Below are positions 47,084 to 59,700 of a DNA stretch of 64,000 nucleotides, piece after piece. The position numbers were made by a program, and so were the translations under genes. Source of the DNA: Flammulina velutipes (lineage: Eukaryota; Basidiomycota; Agaricomycetes; Agaricales; Physalacriaceae); contig CM022370.1 in assembly GCA_011800155.1 (NCBI GenBank), positions 372,001 through 436,000 of the forward strand. Direction: 5' to 3'. How positions within the stretch are numbered: the stretch's first letter is position 1; each line of letters starts with the position of its first letter. The notes below the pieces were generated by a model that was given only the letters and a program-made list of their open reading frames with translations, had not been told where the DNA came from and made no database searches.

Positions 47084-50000
47084 CTACACCATCTCACCCA
47101 CCACACCCCACGTTTCCTCAGCAGCACTCCACTCCCTCTCATACCGCCTCCTCGCCTCATGCATCCCAAAGCTCAACCCAGCCAGCACCAGTATCATACC
47201 CAAATCCCCCATCCTCAGCCCCTCCGTCTGGAACACAGATTGCATCACGGGCACGTACACGAGCCCAAGCTGCACCATCGCAGAGATGCTCACCGTCGTG
47301 ACCAACATCTTGTTCTGTGTAATCCCACATCCTAACCCACGGTTCTGTATCGCAGATACAAGGTCCAGGAAGACGAACGCTGTGAATGTCTGGTGTAGTG
47401 AGTTAGTTGGCGGTTTCTGCGAGACGGGTCCGAAGATACTAACCATCGTTTGCTCCCTCCGCGACATCCTATCATCCTCGAGCACGTAGATATAAACAAA
47501 CAACGTGCCGAGCACAATCATCGATGCTGAGAAAAGAACACGATACAGGACTCGTTTTGTTATAATCGATGCATCCTTCTTCCGTGGTGGTCGTCGCATA
47601 ACTGCTGGGTCCACTGGATCCACACCAAGACTCTGACTTGGAGGCCCTACGAGTATCGTCAGCGCGACCAATGAAGTCGGTACCAGAAAGTACTTACCAT
47701 CCATCAGGATGTTGATAAAAAGGATCTGCATAGCATTCAGAGGGTTGCTCAGTCCAAGCATCGTGCTCAGCGTAATCAACGTGAGGGCAGCCGCAGCCGT
47801 ACTGAGCTGGAACGATAAAAAGTTTTGGATGTTGTGGAATATCGACTTGCCTGAAAATACGAAAATCAGTTATCAATATTAGAACATGAAGAACAAGACA
47901 CACCCTCCTCAACAGCAGGCAAGATAGTGCTGAAATTGTCGTCCACTAAGATGACATCAGCAGCCTCCTTCGCCACGTCCGTTCCACTCTTGCCCATCGA
48001 CACCCCGATATCCGCCATTTTCAAGGCCGGAGCATCATTCACACCATCTCCCGTCATCGCCACCACTTTCCCTCTCGCCTGAAACGCGCCCACGATGGCC
48101 ATTTTATGCCTAGGCGACGTCCTCGCAAAAACGCTCACAGTACCGACTCTTTCCCGTAGCTGATCCACCGACATTTGATCAAGAGCTGCCCCAGTGAGAC
48201 ATCCTCCCGCGCCTGTACGAAGTCCCAATTGCCGAGCTATCGACATGGCCGTCTCCTCCGAGTCCCCAGTTATCATAACGACTTGCACGCCGCCTGACTG
48301 TAGCAGTGCTATAGCATCAGAGACACCTTTTCGGGGAGGGTCGTACATTGCTTGGAAGCCAGCAAACACAAGGTTGGATCCTGAAGGTAAAGGAGAAGGT
48401 GTACGTGTGCTAGTGGCACTTCGAGGTAGAGGCGAATTTCCGTTGGGGGTTGGAGAGTAATCGTTATCCACGCTACCATAGCCATAAGCCATCGCTACGA
48501 CTCGAAGCCCTCTTGCAGCAGTAGCCTTGGCTTTCTCCATGATGACGCTTCGTGCCTTCTGGTCGAGTCCCGGAGTAGAGTCATCGGACACGTAGTAAAA
48601 CTTGCAACGCTCCAATACAGCATCGATAGAGCCCTTGATGTAATACATCTCTCTTCCCGACGAAGAAGGCTCTTGGTGGATCCCACTAACAGCCATGTAC
48701 TTGTTTTCAGAATTGAAAGGCTTCTCCGAGATGCGATTGAAAGCCTGTTCTAAAACTTAATAAATAAGCAACCAATCGAAACAACTTGGCGTACCGGTCT
48801 ACGATCTGGCATCCCAACCTGGTAAAGGACATTCAAGAGCGCGACATCAGTGGACTGGCCGACAAATTGACCATCCGCATTACGATTGAGGGGGCAATTG
48901 TTGCAGATGGCACCAATATCTATAGTTTTTTGCACCGCGGGTGGTAGGTCCATGGCAACTGCATGGCCGTGGGGGTCCAGTTCAATGGCTTCGTCAACGG
49001 AGTATGCTTCCACAACAGTTTGCTCGTTTTTGGTCAAAGTGCCAGTCTTGTCCGAGCATATCACGGAGACGGATCCTAGGGCTTCCACCGAGGGGAGTTT
49101 CTTCACGATGGCTTTCCGATGCGCCATACGTTGAACGCCTAGGGCTAGAGTAACGGTAGTGACAATAGGAAGACCTTCAGGAATAGCAGCAACTGCAAGA
49201 GATACTGCGATATGTGTGAGTGTTGAAGTTTGGATGTAAAAGATCGCGTACTGACCACCTATGGTGAACATTTCCAGCCATGAGCGCTGCTGTAACACGC
49301 CTATGAGGCATATGACTCCGATAATCCCGAACGACATGAAAGACAGTTTCTGGGCAAGCTCATCCATACTGAGCTGTAATGGCGATCGTTTCTCCTCAAC
49401 GTCCTGCATCATGGTGAAGACGACACCGAATTCTGTGAGCGCGCCAGTCGCTATAACCACCCCAGTGGCGCGACCGGCGCGTACCAAGGTTCCCATGTAC
49501 GCAATACATGTGCGATCGGCCAAGGGCGCGGGATATGAACCAGTACACACATTCGCGTCTTTCCTTCTCGCGACCGTCTCCCCGGTCAGGCTGCTTTCAT
49601 CAATCTCCAGGTCTACCGCAGATATGACACGTATGTCGGCTGGTACACGGTCTCCAGTGGAAAAGGTAACGATGTCGCCGGGAACGAGCTCGTTGGCCAG
49701 TACGTGTACGGAGTGGTGTTCACGGATGACGTGACAGTGGTGGGGAACGAGTTTGTTCAATGCTTCGAGGCTCTTTTCGGAACGTTGTTCTTGCACGAAG
49801 CCTACGGTGAGGACGATGAGGACGGCGACGGTGATGCTGACGGCGTCGTCGATGTTGCCCATGATAGCGCTTATTGTCGCGCTCGCGCACAGTAACAGAA
49901 TGAGAGGGCTTTCGTATATCGTTTTGGCGAACTTGAGGAGCATTGATTCTGGCGTGGCCACCGAGAACTCGTTGTAACCGTGTGTAGCGAGGAGGGTAGG

Positions 50001-50444
50001 AATGTCGGATCGTAAGAGCCCAGCTTCCGATGTTCTATAATGCGACATTGTGTCCTGTCATTTCCGCAGGTCAGTATGAATGCGGGAAACTATTAGACAA
50101 CGCACCTGAATTGAAGTGTGCGCAAAGCGAGCTGACAGAGTGTCTTTTGTTTCTTGTCGTTGGGGAGGCACCGGAGACCCACGTCTGCTCTCTAGGCTAC
50201 TCTCTGGCTGACCAGTGATATGTCCAAGAGCGCGCGACCATAGACTTGAAGCCTCTGCGTTGACCGCTGCGGCGATTTCAGTCGGGGACGTCAGAGATCC
50301 TTCGACGTTGTGCCGTCGCAGCGTCGTGCTGTATGCAAAGTGGGATTCCGCGTCGGCCACGGGGCGCAGTTGGACATTGTCGGTGTCGGCAGACAGAAGC
50401 GGAAAGTATGTGGATGCGGGAGGGGATGGTGGGCGCTGAGTCAT
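47084..50444 (-). CDS. PMR1: Golgi P-type Ca2+/Mn2+ ATPase (PMR1/SPCA)
   Basis: Pumps Ca2+ and Mn2+ into the Golgi, supporting glycosylation and secretion. Seven exons (introns 47390-47443, 47647-47697, 47851-47903, 48745-48794, 49205-49255, 50055-50105) give 1016 aa. Seen: DEGYNEF-like start of the pump (LLATHGYNEFSV), DESSLTGET (actuator), PEGLPIVTTVTLALG (M4 ion site), the phosphorylated Asp in CSDKTGTLTKNE, FNSENKYMAV, MITGDSEETAMSIA, TGDGVNDAPALKMADIGVSM, and NPLNAMQILFINILMDGPPS (M6). These are SPCA-type, not SERCA- or PMC1-type, motifs. The first exon adds a ~113-residue Ser/Pro-rich cytosolic N-terminus; an internal ATG at 50048 could give a shorter form. Confidence 0.93.
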
Positions 50445-50879
50445 GTTGTGGCGGAATGAAGAGGATGAAGATGACGCTTGGGGAGACAATGCATGTCCTG
50501 ACCGTTTCCTTTCGACGCGCATACAAGAAATCAAGTGAGACCAAATCCGGAACGTTGCCAACTCGATCAGACGTGTTTTATTTAGCAGCGCCATTTGCGC
50601 ATAACAATGTCCACATTCGGGCAAGAACGCCCAACCGATTTCTTGGCAATAGAACGGAGGTTAAAGTCTTCAAGCTGAGATAGAAAACCATCCAAGGAAC
50701 AGAAGTCAATCAAAAAAACAACTGCTATTGGTACAGCTCGTCATGGGAGCAATACAAGAGCCATCCAGGTATCGTACAACGTAAAAGGGGTAGGTAAATA
50801 GGGTATTGCATGGACACAGCAGGATATAGAGAGCACGTAGGTAGTAAGATAGATAAAATCAAATCATGGCAGAGTAGAG

Positions 50880-52993
50880 TTAAATGGCTCGCGGTAAATC
50901 ATCCTCGTCGTATAGATCAATAGGAGATGTGAAGGTCATAACCTAGAAAAGATGATCAGATACCGTTTTCGATGGAGAGTCAAGGCAGTAAACATACGTA
51001 AGGGTGTACAAAATCTTGCGTGCTCCCTGGAAAGTCGTCGCGTAGGGATGGGGGTCTGGTCTGAATGGTCACATTCGTGTTCGCTTTACCCTGGGAGGCA
51101 TTTCGTAGAGGGACGTCGGTCCCTATCGACTGCTCCCCAGGATTATCGAACCCGTCTTGTGAGTAGTCCACTTCAAACTCAGGCGTCGAGATATCGTAGT
51201 CGGAGCCATCCTGCGGGTAGTGGGCGGGAGGCGGCTGGCGAAGTGAATGCTGAGAGCTTTCAGCAGGAAAGCGAAATGCGCGAAAGCTTGCGGGTTCAGT
51301 ATCCTCAAAGCTCGCGGGGAATTTTGGTGATGGGTCTCGAACGTGATACCGTGGTAGTGAAGATGTTGGTCGATGGCTACCAAAACTTTGGGTTTGTGGG
51401 GGCGCCTTCTGTGTGGATTCGCGAGACGATGAACGGGGGAAAAACAACTAGGATAAAGAGTTAGGAGATCGGTGTATATTCCAGAATGAGGCGGAAGTTA
51501 CCAAAAGAGTAAGCGCGGATGATAAAAAACACCCCATGCCGCCAATCATTAGCAGACCGTCTGTGCGTCCAGCGTTAGTTCGTTATCTCGATAACTCATC
51601 TTGGACGTACCTGCCCAAAAACTGGATATCTTATTAGATGTGAGAATCATTAAAAAGGTAAAAACTTACGGGTGTTGCAGAACAGGATACGGCTCCTCAG
51701 TGCCATCAACGCCAATGACAAGAAGCGGAAAATTGAAAAAGATACGGAAAAAGATGCGAATCGCCTGTTACTTTAAATGAGAGATGGACCACGATCGTTG
51801 ACAGTTAGACACCGACGTTTAGATGGTAGTAGCTCATCAGGCGCACGACGACGTCAGGCTCTGCCCCTTCGGATTTGACTCGTTTTATAAAGCCTGGGAA
51901 TCTTGCGATCACGTAGAAAAAGCAGACCGTCGTCGCAGCACCTGCTGATGACCCACTGAGGAAAATCCAAGCTAGGCACTTGAGAAGAAAGTCAAGAAAG
52001 GAAGGGGCACCGGAGAAATCCCACTAACGCGCTCAAGATCATGCCTTTTGATTAACGTCACCAAAGGCATTCCGATAATAGCGATCATGCTACCTGAAAG
52101 CGCCAGTCAGCTGAATGAATTTAGGAAACTTGGCGGACATACCCAGGGACCAGATGCGGAACTCCCAGCTGTGAAACCACACCCGCTTGCTCGGACCTTG
52201 ATGGAGGAGGAATAACCAGAACGTGAGCTCTGGGTAAGAGTGAGTTTATGTTTTGTTGAAGTGAGACACCGCGAACCTTCTAGATGGGTAACTCTGCGAG
52301 AGAATAGACGGTGAGACATGCAATCATGACCAAGGGGCGGGAAACGAACAGTTCAAAAGCCCAAGCCGCGCTAAGCAGAAAGTACAAAGGAAGGACCCAG
52401 CGTTGGCTCGATGCCGTCCATTCGGAGATTGGGCGAGGGATGACTGACGGGCCGTCAGACTGAGTGGAAGCGACAAGGGGGAGAAATATATACTTTGGTT
52501 ACCATCCATAACGATGAAGCCTGGCCAGAATTTAGGGCGCTATGGAAGGATCAGGGTGGATCACGTACCCTCTTTGTACTTGATGATTGTGATGACTACG
52601 CTGAAGACAACGAGAGGGGGGAGTGTACCAAGGTATGAGTATCTGCGCGAGCGGTTAGTGATTTAGCACAAGCACATGTATAGCACACACGTCATGACCC
52701 GTTTGAAGGCGCCAGGCTGCCGCCCCGACGACCATTTGAGACAGTTGAACCTATCGTATGCCCACAGATGAAGGATCATGAAAATTAGAAACTGTTGGGT
52801 TCAGCAAACTGACATCACAGGTGCGGGGAATGGTCTCACAGTGCATGCTAATATAGCCCACAAAAGAAAGGCTGCAGGAGATCCAGCGGTCATGAAAGAG
52901 AGAAGGGATAGCTTGACAGTGTCGTGAATGCTGCCAGTTTTGCAGGAAATGAAGGAAGTTGTGAAAAGAAGAGGACAAGTCTCGAGGAGGCAT
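50880..52993 (-). CDS. seven-transmembrane receptor-like protein (fungal GPCR-like)
   Basis: Fifteen exons, each junction in frame, give 467 aa. Introns include 50943-50997, 51448-51501, 51561-51610, 51622-51669, 51765-51816, 51979-52028, 52094-52142, 52230-52276, 52294-52349, 52444-52502, 52521-52568, 52643-52690, 52792-52839 and 52931-52976. Exons of 18 nt (52503-52520), 17 nt (52277-52293) and 11 nt (51611-51621) encode parts of loops and TM starts. Seven hydrophobic segments can be read: PAAFLLWAILACTFLIFMIL, LPPLVVFSVVITI, WVLPLYFLLSAAWAF, IWSLGSMIAIIGMPLV, AATTVCFFYVIARF, IFFRIFFNFPLLVIGV and LMIGGMGCFLSSALTLLLFF. A hydrophilic Ser/Pro/Asp-rich tail of about 170 residues follows, ending DLYDEDDLPRAI. 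The family is probably the basidiomycete GPCR-like group; the ligand and G-protein coupling are unknown. An in-frame ATG at 53017 could add eight residues. Confidence 0.7.
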
Positions 52994-54139
52994 TATTTCG
53001 GCGACCCTGAATCCCATTTCGATCAGGAACGACTTCGGTCTCTAAACTTGGCTAACAGGACCCCAGATGCACCCACGTGATGCTCGAACTTTAGAGCTAC
53101 GCGTCCATAAAGGTTGGAGGGAAGATCTGTCCTGATTAGAATGCCAGAAGGCCGCGAGTGCTCTCGAAACAAGCATCGTAATCGAGATAGCAGCATTTTT
53201 AGGAGGAACTTCAGCAATATTATCTAGCGGCCCCGGCCCACTCAATAGTAGTCAAGTCTGGCTCCCATGATGCATACTGCAGCTGAATTGTAATGATCTC
53301 CAGCCCAACGTTTGCGCGCCTAGCTAGATGGAAAATCCTTGATGATAATAACATAATTATACCGTACACCTTAGCTAATGTTTGAATCTGCCCAGCGGTT
53401 TCGATCCATCCCTCGCACCCACGACGCACGTATCATACATACGACTAGCTAATACTAGCTGGTAGGTCGCTAAGGTTGAATTCAGCCACGATGCCACAAT
53501 AATCACTAGTGTGGCGCTACCTCCCGTTCCATTGCGAACTATCTTTCCCACTCCAGATTGAGATGTCGGCAGTCACGACGCTGCAGTGATGTATTGCCCA
53601 CCCAACTCTCCGGGGTCCAAGTGAACTACCTACCAACAGGTGACATGCACTACGAAGGCTATTCAGAGTTTCAGCTACCTACATAATACTTATGCAGTAA
53701 TATGTCCAAAAGAAAGCCCTCTTGTCCAGGAATGCCTGTCATTGCCTGGTCTACAAATCTCAAGTATTGATAGACTGATCATCAGGCATCATGTATGATG
53801 CTACGTGACGACTTCAACGAGACTGTTTCCAAGGACATACACTCTATATACCGAGATGAGCAACGTTACTTCGCCCACAGCCCCGAGCCACAGCCGCAAT
53901 ACCACCCTCGTGGAGACTCGATGCATGATATTCTCGCACTCCCGCAGGCTCTTGGGTTCCCTTGTAATTGATCTTCGTCTCCATCTCTTCTACTAAACCG
54001 AAGCTTATGCTTTGTAGCTGCGTCTGACGCAACACTATAACCGCACGACGTTCCGGTGACGGAGTCTTGATGATGTATAGGCTGCGCCTCGTCTATTCGA
54101 CAGTCCTATATGAGGGCCTTTCAGAGAACGCTGGGGTAG
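52994..54139. other. intergenic, promoter of the 7TM gene and decayed sequence
   Basis: About 1.1 kb. A minus-strand frame at 53042-53245 (NIAEVPPKNAAISITMLVSR) is faintly protein-like but without a start or partner exon. No gene is supported. Confidence 0.4.
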
Positions 54140-54625
54140 GACCTACGACAGGGTCACGAACATCATAAGCGTAACCCAGAAGGACGCGCGCAGCATGCAG
54201 TTGGCGCTTCTTACTATTTAGACGTGAGGTCTTCTATGAACCACGGTCAGCCTCTGAAATCATTTGTTAACGTTCACCAACCGGCAACACTATATCCAGT
54301 CGCTAAGAGATTCTCGTCGGACAGCACCGCGCTGATATCGAAGAGGCTTTGCCGCTGTAGCGCCTTCTCATGCGCCACCATTGCCTTAGGTAGAGCTGTG
54401 GCATCGGCCAAATCTATAGAAGTTTGAAGATCAGTCAAGTCTTTCTATGTTCGAGGATGCATACCTGAGGCTGCTTGGTGGAACTCTCGTCGTTCGAAGA
54501 GCCAATCGCTGTAGGCCGACAATACCACCTCGACCTCTGGTCATGGATGTCGTGAGTATCACATTTTCTGTGGGTACCTTTGACTTACGGTTTACGAAGC
54601 ACACAACATCGGAAAGCATATCTCG
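54140..54625. pseudogene. rearranged relic of ELP1
   Basis: The plus strand at about 54144-54525 closely follows the plus strand at about 57694-58083 inside ELP1 (shared runs include CCAGAAGGACGCGCGCAGCAT and GGTAGAGCTG). It carries many substitutions and indels, so the coding frame is lost. From about 54525 to 54620 the same strand instead matches the reverse complement of about 58985-59105 (for example GTGGGTACCTT near 54570 and ACCTCTGGTCATGGA near 54535). The relic is thus two ELP1 pieces joined in opposite orientations. It cannot encode a protein. Confidence 0.8.
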
Positions 54626-55030
54626 AGGTTGGGATTCCCTAAGTATGTCTGATGTCGTTCTGAAAAACTTGACGCAAAAATATTGGGTGACTTTCCATAA
54701 TGTTTGAATAGATAGTTTCATTTTCCAGACGCATAGTAACGACCCAGAATGCCGTATGTGGTGCAGATTGAGGAAGAACTTCCGGACTTTCCTTTTCCGT
54801 TGGTGGCATCAGCACGAGCGGCACTGGTATGTACTGCAGCTGTTTCTACAGCATATCTACGAACATGGCTTATGGTTTCCCACTGAATGTTCGGATCGTT
54901 AAGCTTCATCACCGCTCGTGGCACAGACCTGTTTTGCACGGCCTATTGGCTACCTCTTCCTGCACTCTTGGATGTTCAAACCAAAAGGATGACACGTAAA
55001 ATAATTGATGTCATTATGTAAGTGCGTATC
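54626..55030. other. intergenic region
   Basis: About 0.4 kb between the ELP1 relic and the hypothetical gene at 55031. Short minus-strand frames have no recognised features. Confidence 0.4.
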
Positions 55031-55904
55031 TCATACACCTGCACGTTCAAGCGCCTTCTTCATTTTTGCTGCTCGCTTGCGTAACACAGCCCTCTCCAAT
55101 TCCTCCTCATCCTCAATACACCGTGGAGCCGGGCGATCGGCATGCGGCAGTGGGGTGACAAAAGCCCTTGGAATGAGCATACCCATCAGGATATGATAGG
55201 TGCATAGACTGCCTTTGTAGTAAACATAAGACAACGGGACGTCTTTGTTGTGGCGCATCATGAACTCTTTGGCGAAGACCATGTGGAGGTAGGGGGGTAT
55301 AGTCGACCAGACGTATGTGGCGCCGTTCTCGATGGACATCTTCGCAGGGCCGCAGACATGGAGGTCTTTCGCATAAAAGAGGCGATACGGATACTGCATC
55401 AGGCCCGACTCCGTTTTTTCTCCTCGCGGCTAAGGAAATGTCAGGTTAATTGTCAAAAGAGCGAAAATGCAAGGCTCACCAAAACATACTGTTTTCTTTT
55501 GTCCAAGGCGCAGCGCCGGTTGTGTTGCCAAACACCGGTAATGTATTTAAGATGATCAAGGTCCGGGACGAGTCCCCATTTCATGGCCTTGAAAGCTTCC
55601 CACAAGTCGGCGCGCACTAGTAGAAACAGTCAACAAAGGCTCCGTCTCAGTGTAAAGAGACCTACGAGACATATGATTGGCTCCGGAGTTGATAAATCCG
55701 TCGAGATAACCTCTAGGAAACCCCAAGCCATATTCGAGTGCGTCGAACTAAATTGAAATATGAATGTGAGCCACGTTCGAGTTTGGAACGCCGTACCACA
55801 CGGATATTTCTGGCATCCACTAGTGCAACATCCTCAATTGGTGAGTCCAGAGATATGAACAGTTCCGTCAGAGGGATGGTGGGGGGAAGATCTTGGTGGA
55901 ACAT
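55031..55904 (-). CDS. hypothetical protein, parent of a local duplication
   Basis: Not recognised. Four exons (introns 55430-55479, 55617-55665, 55748-55796) give 241 aa starting MFHQDLPPTIPLTELFISL. The middle reads FDALEYGLGFPRGYLDGFIN and RADLWEAFKAMKWGLVPD; the last exon contains YPYRLFYAKDLHVCGPAKM and TYVWSTIPPYLHMVFAKEF. The C-terminus is a Glu/Arg/Lys helix (EELERAVLRKRAAKMKKALE). No signal peptide or zinc motif is seen. A decayed partial copy lies immediately upstream at 55985-56415. The exon frames close exactly when the third intron starts at GTGAGC (55479), which decides between two candidate donors. Confidence 0.6.
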
Positions 55905-55984
55905 GGTGGGTTTGGGTTGAGCCAGGGGGCTACCCAGGACAGCCGTTCTGATCTCGAAGAGGCTCAATTTAGCGCCTTATCGTA

Positions 55985-56415
55985 TGTAACCATTGTCCTG
56001 GCGGCTACATACGAAAATGTCAGGTTAGTTGTCAAAAGATCGAAAATACAAGACTCACTACAATATGTTGTTTTCTTTCGTCCACAGCGCAGCGGCGTTG
56101 TGTTGCCAAAGACTGGTAATGGAATTAAGATAATCAAGGTCCGGGACGAGTGCCTATGATTTCATGGCCTTGAAAGCTTCACTAATATAAACAGTCAACT
56201 AAGCCTGACTGTATGACAGTGCGAAGAAACCTACGAGACATATGATTAGCTCTGGAGCTGATGAACCCCTCGAGATAGCCTCGAGGAAACCCCAAGCCAT
56301 ATTCAAGGACGTCGAACTGATGTTAGATGTTAATCTGAGCCGCGTTCGAATTTCGAAGGCCGTACCACGCAGATACTGCTGGCATCCATTACTGGGATAT
56401 CCACAAGTGGTGAAT
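55985..56415 (-). pseudogene. broken tandem copy of the gene at 55031
   Basis: The minus strand repeats intron 3, exon 3, exon 2 and part of exon 1 of the neighbouring gene in the same order. Shared runs include CAAGGTCCGGGACGAGT, GAAACCCCAAGCCATATTC and CATGGCCTTGAAAGCTTC (plus-strand sense). Insertions, deletions and frame changes break it (for example CGTGCCTATGATTTC in place of the exon 3 CCCCATTTC context). The last exon is missing. It is a partial tandem duplicate. Confidence 0.8.
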
Positions 56416-56734
56416 CCAGATATATTATTATTATGTAGATGTCTGACACAGTAACTCCAGGTATCATGGTTGTGGTTGTTCAGGGGGTCAAAGTAGAAAT
56501 AGACTTTATTTTCTCTGACTAGCTAGATATACTACTTCATGCTTTACAAGCACTGATATACCGTAATTCGAAAGCTAAACGCGAAACAATACAATACGAG
56601 CCCAGATATTGACGGCGCATATGTACATGATATTTGGCGATATGGCGACGCCGATAGTAAGATAGTGGGTCAGCTCGTGGTCCCATGCCATCCCTAGTAA
56701 GCTCCCAGGTTGCTATCCCGCACCCTAGAATGGA

Positions 56735-59700
56735 TCATTCACCGAGATCCAAAAGCCGTAGTCTCCAGTCTGCGCTATCACTAAACTCTGGCTTAGGCAC
56801 AGAGTCAATGGGGTTCAACTTCCTTGCCTTATCCGCCTCTTCCATCCTCGCTCGCCAAGAGTCACCAGCGCCCTCGTCCCCGTCCACAATCGGCTTCTTC
56901 CAAATTTCCTCTATGGTCTCCCGAAGTTTACGTTCGAACCCGTCTAGCTCCTTCTGAAGCGACAGGCCCTCCGTTCGATGTTCCGACGAGAACTCGTACA
57001 GGTGCGGAATAAGGGACCGTGCCTCGTCTAGCGAATGATGAGAATAAGTTCACCAACATAACAGGGAATCCCAACCTCGAGAAATAGCAAAACGCCCGAC
57101 AAGTTTAACGGCGGACTTGACGAGGTACTCCTCTTCGTCCACCGTGCCTTTGCGCCCCGACCCTACTTTCCGTTCTTGCTTTCTCTTTGACCGAGACGTT
57201 CGTCTAATATTCAAACGTCAAAAACAACAGGTGTGAGTGCAAAGAACATGACTTACTTTGAAGATCTTGACGTGGCAGTTGGAGCGACGGTATATCGAGT
57301 GAATGCGGTATACGGCATTGATACGTCTGTCATCACATCGACGTTCTGTAGTGTCGCGTCTTCGACACCAAAGAATGCATCTGGCAAGAAAAGGTCAACG
57401 CCATGTCAATGTAACCTATGCATCCAACAATTACCTGGCTCTTCGACGCGCTTGATCCGAAGTTCCAACAGTCGAGAGAATTGCTTGTCGAGTTGCTCAT
57501 TCATCTCCTTGAGATCTTCGGATATTTGAGCCCTGCTGTCCAATGCTGCCGGATGAATAACATTTTCAAGAAGTTCAGGCATCCGATGAAGTGTCGCCTA
57601 CGAAGACTGAGTACAAACACGTGCCAGATAAAAATACCAAGACGCACAATTCTACGTGCTTCAGAGAATGCATTTCCTTGTGTAAGAGCGATGACAGCGT
57701 CACGAACGTCACCAGCATAATCCAGAAGGACGCGCGCAGCATCTAGATGGCGCTTCTTGGACGTTAAATCCTCTATTCACATGGTCAGCCTCTTACATCT
57801 TTATTCATCCTGGAATGTTCACGAACCGGCCACTCTATATCCAGTCGCAACGACATCCTCCTCGGACATCCCTGTTCTGATGACCAGATCGAAAAGGCTT
57901 TGCCACTCTAGCGCTTTCTCATACGCAACCATGGCTTTAGGTAGAGCTGCGGCATCGACGAAAGCTATAGAAGTGTGAAGATTAGTCAAGTCTTTGTATG
58001 TTCAAGGGTATGCATGCCTGAGGCTGCTTGGCGGAACTCTCGTCGCTCGAAGAGCCAATCTCCGTATACCGACAATACCGCCTGATAAGAGGATCAGAGG
58101 CTAGGAAGTAAAAAGTCGAAGAATGCATGCCTGATAGCGGGGAGTGTCTTTCCAGATGCCCAAGGCGGTTTCATACAACGAGTATCGTTCGATGTATGAT
58201 ACTGCTTCATCGAAATGGTCATCCCCTAAGATCGGCTGTGAGATATCTCCCCGAAGAAGGTAGAGGAAAGTTCGTTACCAGCGAGGCTGAGATTAAGTAG
58301 TGCGCTATCGTAACGCTTGAGGTGATCGTCGATTTTATGCCTCTGCACGTATTGTTCCATAGCTCGTAACTCTCGCAGGAAAGGTAGGTATTCTCGAGGA
58401 TCCTATGGTTCGTAAGACAATTGTTCAGAAAGAGTGACTGAGAGTAGACGAACCTTTTGCGCGTGCTGAGCAATCATCAAGACCAACGAAAAGTCGTACA
58501 TTCCCAGAGCAGTATTGTAGAGTTTTTCGGCATCAACCAGGAATATGATGTACTTGACAGCATCCTCGACAAGTTCAGGATTATCATCTAGAGGGAGTTG
58601 AGGCTGGGAGCAGAGCGAAATACATCCTTGAAGCTCACCCCGAAGCTTGAGCAAGAGAGAGAGGCCGGCTTCATGATCAGGTGGCGTCTTAACAACATGT
58701 GCAGTCAAAATGGAGTTCACGTATTTCTTGAGGCCTTTTTTCTCGAGTTCTATCCGGACGGTGTCGCAAATAATAGCTATGGTCTCTGGAGACTGCGATG
58801 AACGCCTAACTATCGTCAAGATCTGTTCGAAAGAAAAGACCGAGAAAAGACTAACCCAACACCCGCCAAGAACAGATTGATATAATCGACCTCCTCCACT
58901 TGTTCTACGAACAGAGACACATTCTTCAAAAAGGCCTCCTGATCATGTTCAACAATGACGTTCAGATCGATTCTGTGTTTCCTGCATGCTAAGAATGCTT
59001 TCCGATATCGTGTGCTTCTAAACCGTAAGTCGAAGGTACCCACAGAAAACGGGATACTCACGAGTCAAGATCCTGCTTTACGACGTCCATGACCAGAGGT
59101 CGAGGATTGATCGTCTCCAAATTACCTCGAGGCATCTGTAAAACTAGGCTCATCGCACTAGGAATAGATACAACGATCCTGGAGCCTCTCTCCATCCGCC
59201 GTTTCTCCCATCCAGCCTTTATAGCGTCGCGATCAACGTCATTTTCCGCTTCAAACCACGAGACAAGGGCCGTAAGAGGCGCAAAAACGGCGTCGTGAGA
59301 TCCAGTGGTGAAGATGAGGAATCCCGAAGCGATAGTGAATGATGTTGCATTCGTAGCTAGTAGAGGAGTTGTAGATGTACGAGAGCCTTCGATGGAAATT
59401 TGCAATTTTCCCGATTCTGAAAGGCCGACGAACAGGGATTGGCGAGTGTCATTCGATGTGGGCACTACGGAATGCTTTGTACTCCAGCAGGGTGAAGCGA
59501 AACTCGCTACTACAGTCGCGGTCAAGCTAGTAGAGTCCACTGCCCGTATTGTCAGGTCACGCAAGAAAAGTATCGAAGACACGGAAGCTTACCATTTAGT
59601 AATTCACCAGTCAGTGACTGCCAAATGATGGCCGTCTCTGAAGCGACGAGATGGCCATTGCGAAGAGGCATCTCGACTTTGCGGATCTCTTGTCCATCTA

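Noticed and set aside
52238..52350. Apparent premature stop and frameshift in the 7TM gene
   Set aside because: It disappears when the intron 52294-52349 (donor GTTCGT) and the 17-nt exon 52277-52293 are recognised; the frame is then continuous (AWAFELVTHLEELTFWLF).
54431..54721. 96-codon minus-strand frame
   Set aside because: It runs through the rearranged ELP1 relic and spans the inversion breakpoint, so it is an accident of the rearrangement.
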